Below, piece by piece: positions 6,035 through 13,819 of a stretch of 13,819 bases of DNA; positions within the stretch are counted from its first letter, which is position 1, and each line of letters starts with the position of its first letter. The position numbers and the translations under genes are program-made. Below the pieces are notes generated by a model that worked only from the letters and a program-made list of their open reading frames with translations, did not search any database and was not told where the DNA came from. This DNA is from Leptospira bourretii (lineage in GTDB: Bacteria; Spirochaetota; Leptospiria; Leptospirales; Leptospiraceae). Location: positions 1 through 13,819 of the forward strand of contig NZ_RQFW01000021.1 of assembly GCF_004770145.1 (NCBI RefSeq). Direction: 5' to 3'.

Positions 6035-7051
6035 ATGAAAGATGACCAGTCCTCTCAAATATTAATTTACCAAACGGCTGACGGAAAAACCAAACTGGAA
6101 GTACGGTTAGAAGAAGAGACAGTCTGGTTGACTCAAAAGAAAATTGCAGACCTCTTCCAAACTACTCCCCAGAACATTACCCTTCATCTAAAAAACATAT
6201 TTTCCGAGGGAGAGCTTTTAGAATCCGCAACTTGTAAGGATTTCTTACAAGTTCAAATCGAAGGGAAAAGGTCGGTTGAACGGCTTCAGAAACATTACAA
6301 CCTGGATGTTATCATCTCTATTGGATATAGAATCCAAAGTAATCTTGCCACCAAATTTCGTATCTGGGCAACGCAAAGACTAAAGGAATACATCATCAAA
6401 GGATTTGTATTAGATGATGAAAGATTGAAGAATCCCGACGTTCCCTTTGATTATTTTGACGAACTACTTCGACGTATCCAAGATATCCGCACATCTGAGA
6501 AACGATTCTATCAAAAGATAACAGACATTTATGCGACAAGTGTCGATTATGATCCGACACAAGAAACTAGCATTCAATTTTTCAAAACCGTTCAAAACAA
6601 AATGCATTGGGCAATTACTGGAAACACTGCCGCAGAAATTATTGCCAACCGTGCCGACAGCGATAAACCAAACATGGGTCTTACAAACTGGCGAGGAGCC
6701 GTTGTTCGTAAGCAAGATGTAGGAATTGCCAAGAACTATCTGAATGAAGAAGAATTGTCTGCATTGAATAACCTAGTGGAACAATATCTCGTGTTTGCTG
6801 AGGGTCAAGCTATGCGGAGGATTCCGATGTATATGAATGATTGGATTGAAAAACTGCACGGATTTCTTAGTTTAAATGATCGAAATATTTTGAACCACGC
6901 AGGAACTATATCCCACGAACTAGCGTTAGAAAAAGCGGAAGGGCATTATGAAAAATACAGCCAAAAGAGAATTCGTGAGTCGGATCAAAGAGAAGGTGAA
7001 TTTGAAAAAGTTGTCAAAGAACTTCCAGTTCGCAAAGTGAAGAAAAGTTAA
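6035..7051 (+). CDS. RhuM family protein within the type I locus
   Basis: A 338-aa protein resembling the RhuM family (named for a Salmonella SPI-3 gene): an N-terminal winged-helix-like segment (V30-W-L-T-Q-K-K-I-A-D-L-F, then S-E-G-E-L), the signature H87-Y-N-L-D-V-I-I-S-I-G-Y-R, and F-R-I-W-A-T-Q-R-L-K-E-Y-I leading to G-F-V-L-D-D-E-R-L near 123-131. The C-terminal half (about 175-320) has a second conserved block resembling the Fic/DOC-like region often fused or linked to RhuM (T-G-N-T-A-A-E-I-I and A-E-x-Q-A-x-R-R), but no HPFxxGN motif is seen. The biochemical role of RhuM is not established. The gene is often found between hsdM and hsdS, as here. It starts 9 nt after hsdM and is almost certainly co-transcribed with it. 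Confidence 0.88.
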   Translation: MKDDQSSQILIYQTADGKTKLEVRLEEETVWLTQKKIADLFQTTPQNITLHLKNIFSEGELLESATCKDFLQVQIEGKRSVERLQKHYNLDVIISIGYRIQSNLATKFRIWATQRLKEYIIKGFVLDDERLKNPDVPFDYFDELLRRIQDIRTSEKRFYQKITDIYATSVDYDPTQETSIQFFKTVQNKMHWAITGNTAAEIIANRADSDKPNMGLTNWRGAVVRKQDVGIAKNYLNEEELSALNNLVEQYLVFAEGQAMRRIPMYMNDWIEKLHGFLSLNDRNILNHAGTISHELALEKAEGHYEKYSQKRIRESDQREGEFEKVVKELPVRKVKKS

Positions 7052-7121
7052 CAAATGATTATAAGTAGGATTCGAAAGTTTTTTTTCATTATTACATTTT
7101 TAATCACACTTTGGGATCAAA

Positions 7122-8315
7122 ATGAAAACTAATTGGGAAATAAAAAAGTTGGGTGAAGTTTGCAATTTCCAAAATGGCTTTGCCTTCAAAAGCAATACAT
7201 ACAAGGAAACAGGATTACCAATACTTCGAATTACAAACATTCAAAATCAGACTTTAGAACTAACTGATTTGGTTTATTTTAATTCAAATGATTACAAAGA
7301 AAACTTTGAAAGGTTTAAAGTTTTCAAAAATGACTTAGTAATTGCTATGTCAGGAGCTACTACTGGAAAACTCGGTATCAATACAACAGAAACTGTTTTT
7401 TATCTAAACCAGCGTGTAGGAAAATTTATACCCAAAAAAGAATTAGCTAAACCATTTCTATATTACTTTTTAACAACAAAAGTGGAGGAAAGTTTACGTA
7501 TAGCAGCAGGTGCAGCACAACCTAATTTAAGCACAGAGCAAATTAATAATTTCGAAATTCCCCTCCCTCCCATCGCAGAACAAAAACGAATTGTAGCAAT
7601 CCTTGATGAAGCATTTTCTGCAATAGCCAAAGCGAAAGAGAACGCAGAACGGAACCTAAAGAATGCTAAGGAATTGTTTGAAAGTTATTTGCAAGGGGTG
7701 TTTGAAAATAAGGGAGAGGATTGGGAGGAGAGGACGATCGGTGAAGTTTGTTCTTTATATCAAGGTATTGCAATAAATGCAAAGACTAAACACGCATTGG
7801 TGATAAAAAGTGAGCTTCCTTTATTAAGAATTAAAGATTTAAGAAATAACACTGAAGAACAATTTATTGACCCTAATAATTTTCCTAAAAATGCATTGGT
7901 CAATGAAGAAGATATTTTATACACTAGAACTGGAAATTCTTTGGGACTTGTATTTAGAGGGAGAAGAGGAGTACTTCACAATAATTCTTTTAAGATTGTT
8001 CCTAATTCCTCATTAAGTAGGGATTATTTTTTTATTTGGTTGCAAAACCCAATTTTTAAATCTAAGATTTTTGATTTAGCTTCAAAAGCAGCTCAACCAG
8101 ATATCACACATGCCATTTTCAAAATTCAGCATATCGCCATTCCAACCATAAAAGAGCAACATTCAATAGTTCAAAAATTTAATGCCCTCTCTGCCGAAAC
8201 CAAACGTCTTGAAGCTATCTACCAGTCCAAAATTGAGTCGTTAGAGGAACTAAAGAAATCCATTTTACAAAAAGCATTTAGCGGGAAGTTGACGGATAGG
8301 TGTTTGGCGGTATGA
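7122..8315 (+). CDS. hsdS: Type I restriction-modification specificity subunit (HsdS)
   Basis: A 397-aa DNA-recognition subunit with the classic two-half layout. Target recognition domain 1 runs about 1-150, opening with W5-x-I-K-K-L-G-E-V. The first conserved helical spacer (about 152-200) contains P-L-P-P-I-A-E-Q-K-R-I-V. Target recognition domain 2 is about 205-345, opening with W-E-E-R-T-I-G-E-V. A second spacer (about 346-390) carries E-Q-H-S-I-V and ends L-Q-K-A-F-S-G-K-L. Each recognition domain reads one half of a bipartite site. The recognition domains look more AT-rich than the spacers, as expected from exchange between alleles. GGGATC just before ATG 7122 may help initiation. A 70-bp gap separates it from the RhuM-like gene; no strong internal promoter is seen. 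Confidence 0.95.
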   Translation: MKTNWEIKKLGEVCNFQNGFAFKSNTYKETGLPILRITNIQNQTLELTDLVYFNSNDYKENFERFKVFKNDLVIAMSGATTGKLGINTTETVFYLNQRVGKFIPKKELAKPFLYYFLTTKVEESLRIAAGAAQPNLSTEQINNFEIPLPPIAEQKRIVAILDEAFSAIAKAKENAERNLKNAKELFESYLQGVFENKGEDWEERTIGEVCSLYQGIAINAKTKHALVIKSELPLLRIKDLRNNTEEQFIDPNNFPKNALVNEEDILYTRTGNSLGLVFRGRRGVLHNNSFKIVPNSSLSRDYFFIWLQNPIFKSKIFDLASKAAQPDITHAIFKIQHIAIPTIKEQHSIVQKFNALSAETKRLEAIYQSKIESLEELKKSILQKAFSGKLTDRCLAV

Positions 8316-8355
8316 ACTTTCGAGTTTCCCCATCAATAACGGTATTAGTCTAAAC

Positions 8356-9243
8356 ATGCATCAAGTTTATTGCGATGAAACAGGTCATGGTAAGATTCGA
8401 GGAATTGGAGGTGTTAGTGGGACGAAATCGAATCTTGAAATGCTAAATGTCAAGTTAAAGAGGATTCTAGATCGGCATAATAAACAAAAGGTAGAATGGA
8501 AAGACATTTCTGGAGATTCCCAAAAAGAGAACGTGGCATCCGAGATGCTGAATTCATTCTTACTTGCAACTAAGGAAAATGATATAAGAGCGGATATTCT
8601 CTGTTGGGACACCAATGATTCAAGGCACGCAATACCAGGAGTAGATGATCAGAAAAATCTTGAATTTATGTATTATAAACTCTTACGATGGATCAAGCAA
8701 ATTTGGGGCGAAATCGCCCCTTCTTGGGAATTCTATCCTGACCAAAATTCTAGTGTAAATTGGGATATACTCATAGAAGTCATTGAGAATACAAATTTGT
8801 TGAAACGGAAAATGGAAAAACATAGTTTCTTTAGTTTTATGGAAAATTTTCGGAGAATTGAAATTGTAAATCATAGGCAAATGATTTCACACGATGAGCC
8901 TCTAATTCAATTAATAGACCTCCTCTCAGGAATGCATCGCTTTTCCATTGAAAAAGGAGGTAAGTATAAGACGGAAATTCTGAAATCCGAAAAAAATAGC
9001 GAACATCCTCCACTTTTTGAAGTTAAAACCGATGAAAAAAAAATTTCTAACGGAGATAAATCTAAAATTAGAATATTGAATACATTTTATAAGAATTGTT
9101 CAAACTTTAGTCTTCATATTTCATTTAATCAAAAAGCCTACTTCTTCTCAAGGAAGCCAAACTATCCTTTAAATTTTTGGCTCTATGAAGCCAAAAGTGA
9201 ATTTGACATTGCTCCTTTAAAAAAAGACAGTCTTGACAGGTAA
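8356..9243 (+). CDS. DUF3800 domain protein (RNase H-like fold)
   Basis: A 295-aa protein. The start H-Q-V-Y-C-D7-E8-T-G10 matches the Y-x-D-E-[ST]-G opening of DUF3800, so the ATG at 8356 is right although no good ribosome site precedes it. Further acidic candidates are D85, D129 and D188, the last in the family's typical closing motif P182-L-I-Q-L-I-D188-L-L-S-G. DUF3800 is predicted to have an RNase H-like fold with a metal-dependent acidic site; substrate and function are not established. It lies 40 nt after hsdS and only 3 nt before hsdR, so it is translated from the same transcript as the restriction subunit. DUF3800 genes recur in defence loci, and an accessory nuclease role is inferred. 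Confidence 0.87.
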   Translation: MHQVYCDETGHGKIRGIGGVSGTKSNLEMLNVKLKRILDRHNKQKVEWKDISGDSQKENVASEMLNSFLLATKENDIRADILCWDTNDSRHAIPGVDDQKNLEFMYYKLLRWIKQIWGEIAPSWEFYPDQNSSVNWDILIEVIENTNLLKRKMEKHSFFSFMENFRRIEIVNHRQMISHDEPLIQLIDLLSGMHRFSIEKGGKYKTEILKSEKNSEHPPLFEVKTDEKKISNGDKSKIRILNTFYKNCSNFSLHISFNQKAYFFSRKPNYPLNFWLYEAKSEFDIAPLKKDSLDR

Positions 9244-9246
9244 AAA

Positions 9247-11625
9247 ATGAACGAAGCAGAAACTAGAGCCGAGCTGATTGACCCCAAACTTAAAGAATGC
9301 GGTTGGGGTGTTGTAGAGGGATCAAAAATCCTTCGGGAACATCCAATCACGGCTGGAAAAATCCAAACTGGTGGGGGAAGGACAAAAAAGTTATCCGCTG
9401 ATTATGTGTTAGTTTACAAGGGATACAAACTTGCTGTGGTCGAAGCTAAAAGTGCTGATCTTGAAGTGGGAGAAGGAGTAGCACAAGCAAAGTTATATGC
9501 CGAAAAGTTGAAATTAGATACCACCTACTCTACCAACGGGCATGAAATTTATAGTATCTGTATGGCAACGGGAAAAGAAGGACTTGTAAATGAGTACCCA
9601 ACCCCTGACCAACTTTGGAATAAAACCTTTCCCAAAACAAACGATCCAAATAGTGAAATTGTCGAAATGTGGCGTTCCAACTTTATTAATATTCCTTTTG
9701 AAGATGTGGGTGGTAGCAAAGGTGCCAGATACTATCAAGAAATTGCAGTCAACAAGACACTTGAAGCCATTGCAAACCATAAGAAAAGAATCCTCCTAAC
9801 TCTCGCAACTGGAACAGGTAAAACATTCATAGCCTTTCAAATCGCATGGAAACTTTTCCATACACGCTGGAATCTTTCTGTTTCAAATTCGCATTCCAGT
9901 TATGTATCAAGAAGACCTAGAATCTTATTCTTAGCAGATCGTAATATTTTAGCAAATCAAGCTTTCAATGCTTTTTCAGCATTTAGTGAGGACGCTCTGG
10001 TAAGAATTAGTCCGAAAGAGATTAGTAAAAAAGGAACGGTTCCCACTAACGGAAGTATATTTTTTACAATCTTTCAAACATTTATGAGTGGAACAGATAA
10101 AGATGGGAAACCTTCTCCTAACTTTGGTTCCTATCCTTCAGATTACTTTGATTTTATTATCATAGATGAATGCCATAGAGGTGGTGCAAACGATGAAGGC
10201 AATTGGAGAGGCATCTTAGAATATTTCTCCCCTGCTGTCCAACTGGGTTTAACTGCTACTCCAAAACGCAAAGACAACGTGGATACCTACAGATACTTTG
10301 GGGAGCCTATTTACATCTACTCCCTAAAAGAAGGGATCAATGACGGTTTTTTAACACCATTCAAAGTGAAGAGAATCAAAACAACTATAGATGATTATAT
10401 CTATACTAGCGACGATCAGGTAATTGAAGGTGAAATTGAAGAAGGTCGTATTTACAAAGAGCCTGACTTTAACAAGATCATTGAAATCAAAGAAAGAGAG
10501 GCTGAACGAGTCAACATCTACATGAATGAGGCGAATCAGAAAGAGAAAGCAATTATATTCTGTGCCTCTCAAGATCATGCCCTTGCCATCCGTGATCTTG
10601 TCAACCAAGTTAAAAAAAGTGACAATCCAAACTATTGTGTCCGAGTTACTGCAAATGATGGTGCTCTTGGAGACCAATTTCTGAGAGAGTTCCAAGATAA
10701 TGAAAAAACGATTCCAACTATTTTAACAAGCTCGCAAAAATTATCCACTGGCGTTGATGCCAGAAATATTCGAAACATCGTATTATTAAGACCAGTGAAT
10801 TCAATGATCGAATTCAAACAGATCATTGGGAGAGGAACAAGGCTTTTTGATGGAAAGGAATTTTTTACCATATACGACTATGTAGATGCCTATCAGAATT
10901 TCCTTGATCCAGAGTGGGACGGTGAACCTGTTGCACCTGAACTAAGAGAGTCAACTCCACCAAAGGAGATAAATGGGAATGATGAACAATCAGAAGAAGG
11001 AGACGACGAGGACGGAGAAGCTTCCGAAAAAAGAAAACGGATAAAAGTTAAGTTGAAGGATGGCAAAGAAAGGGAAATTCAACATACAGTAGCAACATCC
11101 TTTTGGAGTGCAGATGGTAAGCCAATTTCTTCCATTGAATTTATGGAGAGCCTATTCGGTAAGCTTCCTGAACTTCTTAAAAATGAAGAGGAACTCAGAA
11201 AACTTTGGAGTAGCCCTATCACCCGACAAGCTCTTCTGAATAAGTTAGATGAAGCTGGCTATAGTAAAGATGATCTTCTAACCCTTCAAAAACTAGTCGG
11301 AATGGAAAAAAGTGACCTCTTTGATGTTCTGGAGTATATTTTTAATAGTGACATTAAACCATTAACAAGAGAGCAAAGAGTTGCCTTTGCACAATCATTT
11401 ATATTTGCTTCTTTAGATGTTAAGCAGAAAGAATTTATAGAATTTGTTTTGAGTAAATATATTGAATCTGGGGTCGAGGAACTTGATCAAGAAAAGTTAC
11501 CAATTCTAATAGAAAGTAAATACCAATCTTTGGAAGATGGAATTAGTATCTTAGGTGAAGTTGGCAAGATAAAGAATTTGTTTATTGATTTCCAGAAGCA
11601 TTTGTACCAGCCTGAGTTTGGTTAG
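9247..11625 (+). CDS. hsdR: Type I restriction endonuclease/translocase subunit (HsdR, EcoEI-like)
   Basis: A 792-aa restriction subunit that translocates DNA by ATP hydrolysis and cuts at a distance from the unmethylated site. The N-terminal PD-(D/E)xK nuclease is seen in D52 of S-A-D-Y-V-L and E66-A-K68. The helicase has Walker A A187-T-G-T-G-K-T193, a DECH box at 307-310, T336-A-T-P-K (motif III), S505-style Q-K-L-S-T-G-V-D around 507-514, and Q525-I-I-G-R-G-T-R532 (motif VI). A highly acidic then basic linker lies at about 573-600, followed by an EcoEI-type C-terminal domain to the end. The length fits the shorter EcoEI-like class, not the roughly 1000-aa EcoKI class. No frameshift or missing motif is seen, so the locus looks active. 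It begins 3 nt after the DUF3800 gene. Confidence 0.95.
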   Translation: MNEAETRAELIDPKLKECGWGVVEGSKILREHPITAGKIQTGGGRTKKLSADYVLVYKGYKLAVVEAKSADLEVGEGVAQAKLYAEKLKLDTTYSTNGHEIYSICMATGKEGLVNEYPTPDQLWNKTFPKTNDPNSEIVEMWRSNFINIPFEDVGGSKGARYYQEIAVNKTLEAIANHKKRILLTLATGTGKTFIAFQIAWKLFHTRWNLSVSNSHSSYVSRRPRILFLADRNILANQAFNAFSAFSEDALVRISPKEISKKGTVPTNGSIFFTIFQTFMSGTDKDGKPSPNFGSYPSDYFDFIIIDECHRGGANDEGNWRGILEYFSPAVQLGLTATPKRKDNVDTYRYFGEPIYIYSLKEGINDGFLTPFKVKRIKTTIDDYIYTSDDQVIEGEIEEGRIYKEPDFNKIIEIKEREAERVNIYMNEANQKEKAIIFCASQDHALAIRDLVNQVKKSDNPNYCVRVTANDGALGDQFLREFQDNEKTIPTILTSSQKLSTGVDARNIRNIVLLRPVNSMIEFKQIIGRGTRLFDGKEFFTIYDYVDAYQNFLDPEWDGEPVAPELRESTPPKEINGNDEQSEEGDDEDGEASEKRKRIKVKLKDGKEREIQHTVATSFWSADGKPISSIEFMESLFGKLPELLKNEEELRKLWSSPITRQALLNKLDEAGYSKDDLLTLQKLVGMEKSDLFDVLEYIFNSDIKPLTREQRVAFAQSFIFASLDVKQKEFIEFVLSKYIESGVEELDQEKLPILIESKYQSLEDGISILGEVGKIKNLFIDFQKHLYQPEFG

Positions 11626-11765
11626 GGAAATTTTATGTATAAGACCACGACCACAGGATCAAGGGAATTTAAATTTCAACGCAAATAACCTACTGTTTTG
11701 AAAACCTTATGTAGTACATTAAATAGTGTTAAAAATACAAATTAAAATCAGATGAATAAATCCAC
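11626..11765. other. Spacer between hsdR and the kinase gene
   Basis: No gene is seen. The first half is less AT-rich and may carry the end of the hsdR transcript, though I find no strong terminator hairpin. The second half contains a small palindrome GTTTTGAAAAC (11695-11705) overlapping a possible -35 box. Confidence 0.45.
11698..11725 (+). promoter_or_regulatory. Possible promoter of the kinase gene
   Basis: TTGAAA at 11698-11703 followed after 16 bp by TAAATA at 11720-11725, about 40 bp upstream of the kinase ATG. The -35 is good and the -10 poor. The palindrome GTTTTGAAAAC overlaps the -35. A separate promoter fits the change in base composition at this point. Confidence 0.3.
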
Positions 11766-13442
11766 ATGCCAAAATATTTACAAAATCTTATAGAAGAAAT
11801 CACCGAAGGAAAAATCTGCGATTCAAGAGAAGGCAATTCAGGTATAGTATATATAATCCAATATCCTCCCCATCGAAATCCGAACAAAATTGTTCTTAAA
11901 ACAATAAAATTGAGCAAAAAATTAAATGAAGAAAATCAAAACCATTTTATCGAGGAGTGCAAAACTCTTTTTAATATCAAAAACCATTTCATCTCATCCC
12001 CCTTTGACGTAAAAATCGTTGATGGTATACCTGCAATAATGATGAAATATTATGACTATGATTTAAAAACTTTAATGATAAATTCAAATATTTCTGAAAT
12101 TTCAGCTCTCGTATTAATTTATCAATTAAACAAAGCCCTAATCACAATCCGAAATCTGGGATTAAATAATCATCAGGATTTGAATCCACCAAACATATTA
12201 ATAAAAAACTTACTAATAAACAATCCAAAATATTATTCACATAATTTTTTAAATTTAGATTTATGTATCTCTGACTTTGGTATTGCCAATTTAAGAAATA
12301 GAATTGGTCCAACTCTTGGAGGAGGTGGAGGTAAATATCCTTTTAAAGCACCTGAACAATATAATCCCAAAAAATTTAAAGAATATGATCCTGACATATT
12401 TGCATTTGCCATTATAGCGTATATGCTATTAACTGGACTACATCCCTGCGGTTTATCCACAAAGAAATCTTTAAACAAAAATACTCCTGGAAGCATTTTT
12501 GAATCCTGGGCTTTAAACAAACCACAAATTCATTACAAAGACTCGTTGATAGAAAAATATATAAACGACTGTCTTTTAGAAAATCCGTGTTTCAGACCTA
12601 CCTTAGAAGATGGATTAAATATTTTTGGTAAATCAATACAAAATCTAGATATCAATACTTTTGATATTCTTAACAATAGATTACAAATATATGAAACATT
12701 TGATTCTGCATATAGAAAAAAAAACAAGATAAAGAACTTATGGATTACTTCTAGTTTACCCAATGAAAAAATAAAAGTATTCACAGAAATTAAATTTCAC
12801 TTTAATGAAGTTAAAAATTCAGTCACCGATGCCAGCGACTTGTCTTATTTAATCTTCATATATAAACATTTAATTTCAGTTTCTGATCCATCAATTCTAA
12901 ATCAAAAAGTATTATTAAATGAATCACTGGAATTATTAGATTTAATATATTACTTCATGGACACAATTTCTGTTGAAACCGAATACAAACAAATCTCTTT
13001 CGAAAACGAAATCCTACTAGATAGACCTGATTTTTTTGACTTTGAAATATTGTTAAACTATTTATTTATTGTTTTTCAAGTAATCAAGAAACAAACATCC
13101 ATCACTTATCTTCTCAAATGTATTCGGACTAAAAGAAACGCAAAACTTACCTCAACTTTCTACATTTATTCAGCGAGCGAAATATCTAAATTTGACATCT
13201 TTAAATCAATCAAACGAATTAAAAGAGCACAGAAATTAAATCAGGAAGAAATAGTAATAGATTTCAAATTATATCTTATAATTAGACAAGCCTATCTGAC
13301 CCAATATTTTGATTTTTCTTCAAAAGAAATATCGAAGCTAATAATCATAGCAAATGAAAGTCTAATGAAGGTGGCTTCAATCCACTCCGATAAAGTTTAC
13401 ATTAATAATTGCTCATATTTACCTTATAATTATCCAACTTAA
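11766..13442 (+). CDS. Ser/Thr protein kinase-like protein with unrecognised C-terminal half
   Basis: A 558-aa protein. Residues 14-290 form a eukaryotic-type protein kinase domain: a reduced glycine loop R21-E-G23-N-S-G26, ATP-binding Lys K45 in I-V-L-K, helix C Glu at E63/E64, catalytic loop H136-Q-D138-L-N140-P-P-N143, metal-binding D170-F-G, and A195-P-E197 with a conserved D-P-D-I-F-A-F block after it. The catalytic Asp, Asn and DFG Asp are kept. The HRD Arg is Gln, and the Lys two residues after the catalytic Asp is Asn (N140). A five-glycine run (185-189) lies in the activation segment. Residues about 300-558 look helical and match no family I know; no transmembrane segment is evident. 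Base content is clearly more AT-rich than hsdR, suggesting separate acquisition. Kinases near restriction loci include abortive-infection types, but this is inference. Confidence 0.85.
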   Translation: MPKYLQNLIEEITEGKICDSREGNSGIVYIIQYPPHRNPNKIVLKTIKLSKKLNEENQNHFIEECKTLFNIKNHFISSPFDVKIVDGIPAIMMKYYDYDLKTLMINSNISEISALVLIYQLNKALITIRNLGLNNHQDLNPPNILIKNLLINNPKYYSHNFLNLDLCISDFGIANLRNRIGPTLGGGGGKYPFKAPEQYNPKKFKEYDPDIFAFAIIAYMLLTGLHPCGLSTKKSLNKNTPGSIFESWALNKPQIHYKDSLIEKYINDCLLENPCFRPTLEDGLNIFGKSIQNLDINTFDILNNRLQIYETFDSAYRKKNKIKNLWITSSLPNEKIKVFTEIKFHFNEVKNSVTDASDLSYLIFIYKHLISVSDPSILNQKVLLNESLELLDLIYYFMDTISVETEYKQISFENEILLDRPDFFDFEILLNYLFIVFQVIKKQTSITYLLKCIRTKRNAKLTSTFYIYSASEISKFDIFKSIKRIKRAQKLNQEEIVIDFKLYLIIRQAYLTQYFDFSSKEISKLIIIANESLMKVASIHSDKVYINNCSYLPYNYPT

Positions 13443-13819
13443 TTAAAGTAACATTAAATATCATGGAATTATTTAATAAACCTTGCGATCCTGCATTTCT
13501 TTTAAGTCTATGCTATAAACTCAACCTTCGATTTTAAGAGACAATTATCAAACAGACTAAAATTAAAGATTCAGAAATGGAAAGAGAATATGTAATAAAT
13601 TCAACAAAAATCTGATCGAAATAATTCAATAGAGTTTATTTAAAGTAAATACTAGAAATTATTCCTTTTTCATTCTAACTACAATATATTCTAGAATCCA
13701 CCACCAAAACCAATAAATTTCTTCCTAAAAGCAATTTTTTTACCGCTATATAAATATATTTAAAGCAGATGTCATTCGGAAAAATTGCAAATTTTTTGTT
13801 ACTCTTTCAACTTTAATAA
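13443..13819. other. Gene-free AT-rich region after the kinase
   Basis: These 377 bp contain no open reading frame of note on either strand and no tRNA-like or insertion-sequence end that I can recognise. It could be a decayed intergenic spacer or an untranslated upstream region of a gene beyond the window. Confidence 0.55.
13780..13797 (+). terminator. Weak A/T hairpin with T tract
   Basis: AAAAATT (13780-13786) and AATTTTT (13790-13796) form a 7-bp all-A/T stem around GCA, ending in a T run. An all-A/T stem is a poor terminator and the kinase stop is over 330 bp upstream, so its link to that gene is doubtful. Confidence 0.18.

Noticed and set aside
6035..7051. Toxin-antitoxin (Fic/Doc) reading of the RhuM-like gene
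   Set aside because: No HPFxxGN catalytic motif is seen, and no small antitoxin partner lies beside it.
11695..11705. GTTTTGAAAAC palindrome as an attachment site or transposon end
   Set aside because: It has no second copy and no flanking target duplication that I can see, and short A/T palindromes are common here.
11729..11917. Minus-strand 62-aa frame over the kinase start
   Set aside because: It overlaps the N-terminus of the kinase, whose fold motifs are clear, and has no supporting signals.
11766..13442. BREX/Pgl system (PglW-like kinase)
   Set aside because: No PglX, PglZ or BrxC-like partner is present, and the adjacent methyltransferase is a standard HsdM with HsdS and HsdR.
13443..13819. 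A hidden small gene, tRNA or CRISPR repeat in the right-hand gene-free stretch
   Set aside because: No frame of useful length, cloverleaf pattern or regular repeat could be found by eye.

Overview
The window is AT-rich DNA with short leaders, tightly packed operons and occasional non-ATG starts. Only some genes have a clear Shine-Dalgarno sequence. It is an accessory (defence-island-like) chromosomal segment of a low-GC bacterium. The style is compatible with a spirochaete such as Leptospira or with a Bacteroidota-like host, but no gene here fixes the taxon, so this is a weak inference. There is no tRNA, rRNA, CRISPR array or recognisable transposase.

Left region (1-4567): a putative base- or nucleotide-hypermodification module. 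A plus-strand gene (179-1060) encodes a MazG-type nucleotide pyrophosphohydrolase with a long C-terminal domain, behind a promoter that overlaps a repeated palindrome. Facing it is a compact five-gene minus-strand operon, read from 4339 down to 1114: an acyl-carrier-protein-like protein, an XRE repressor, an ImmA/IrrE metallopeptidase, a diverged thymidylate-synthase homologue, and a protein of the 5-hydroxymethyluracil-kinase / glutamyl-putrescinyl-thymine-pyrophosphorylase superfamily known from phages with hypermodified thymine. The first three genes are joined by TAATG stop/start overlaps. Together they suggest a phage-like pathway that makes an unusual pyrimidine, possibly with an ACP-bound group, under control of a protease-inactivated repressor. 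This is the most novel part of the window.

Middle region (4568-11625): a complete type I restriction-modification locus on the plus strand, hsdM - rhuM-like - hsdS - DUF3800 - hsdR. All catalytic motifs of the methyltransferase and of the nuclease/helicase are present. Two accessory genes sit inside the operon: RhuM between hsdM and hsdS, and a DUF3800 RNase-H-fold protein three bases ahead of hsdR.

Right region (11626-13819): a 140-bp spacer with a possible promoter, a very AT-rich Ser/Thr protein kinase-like gene with an unrecognised C-terminal half, and 377 bp without a gene. The kinase may be a stand-alone defence effector or may respond to the adjacent restriction system; the sequence does not decide this.
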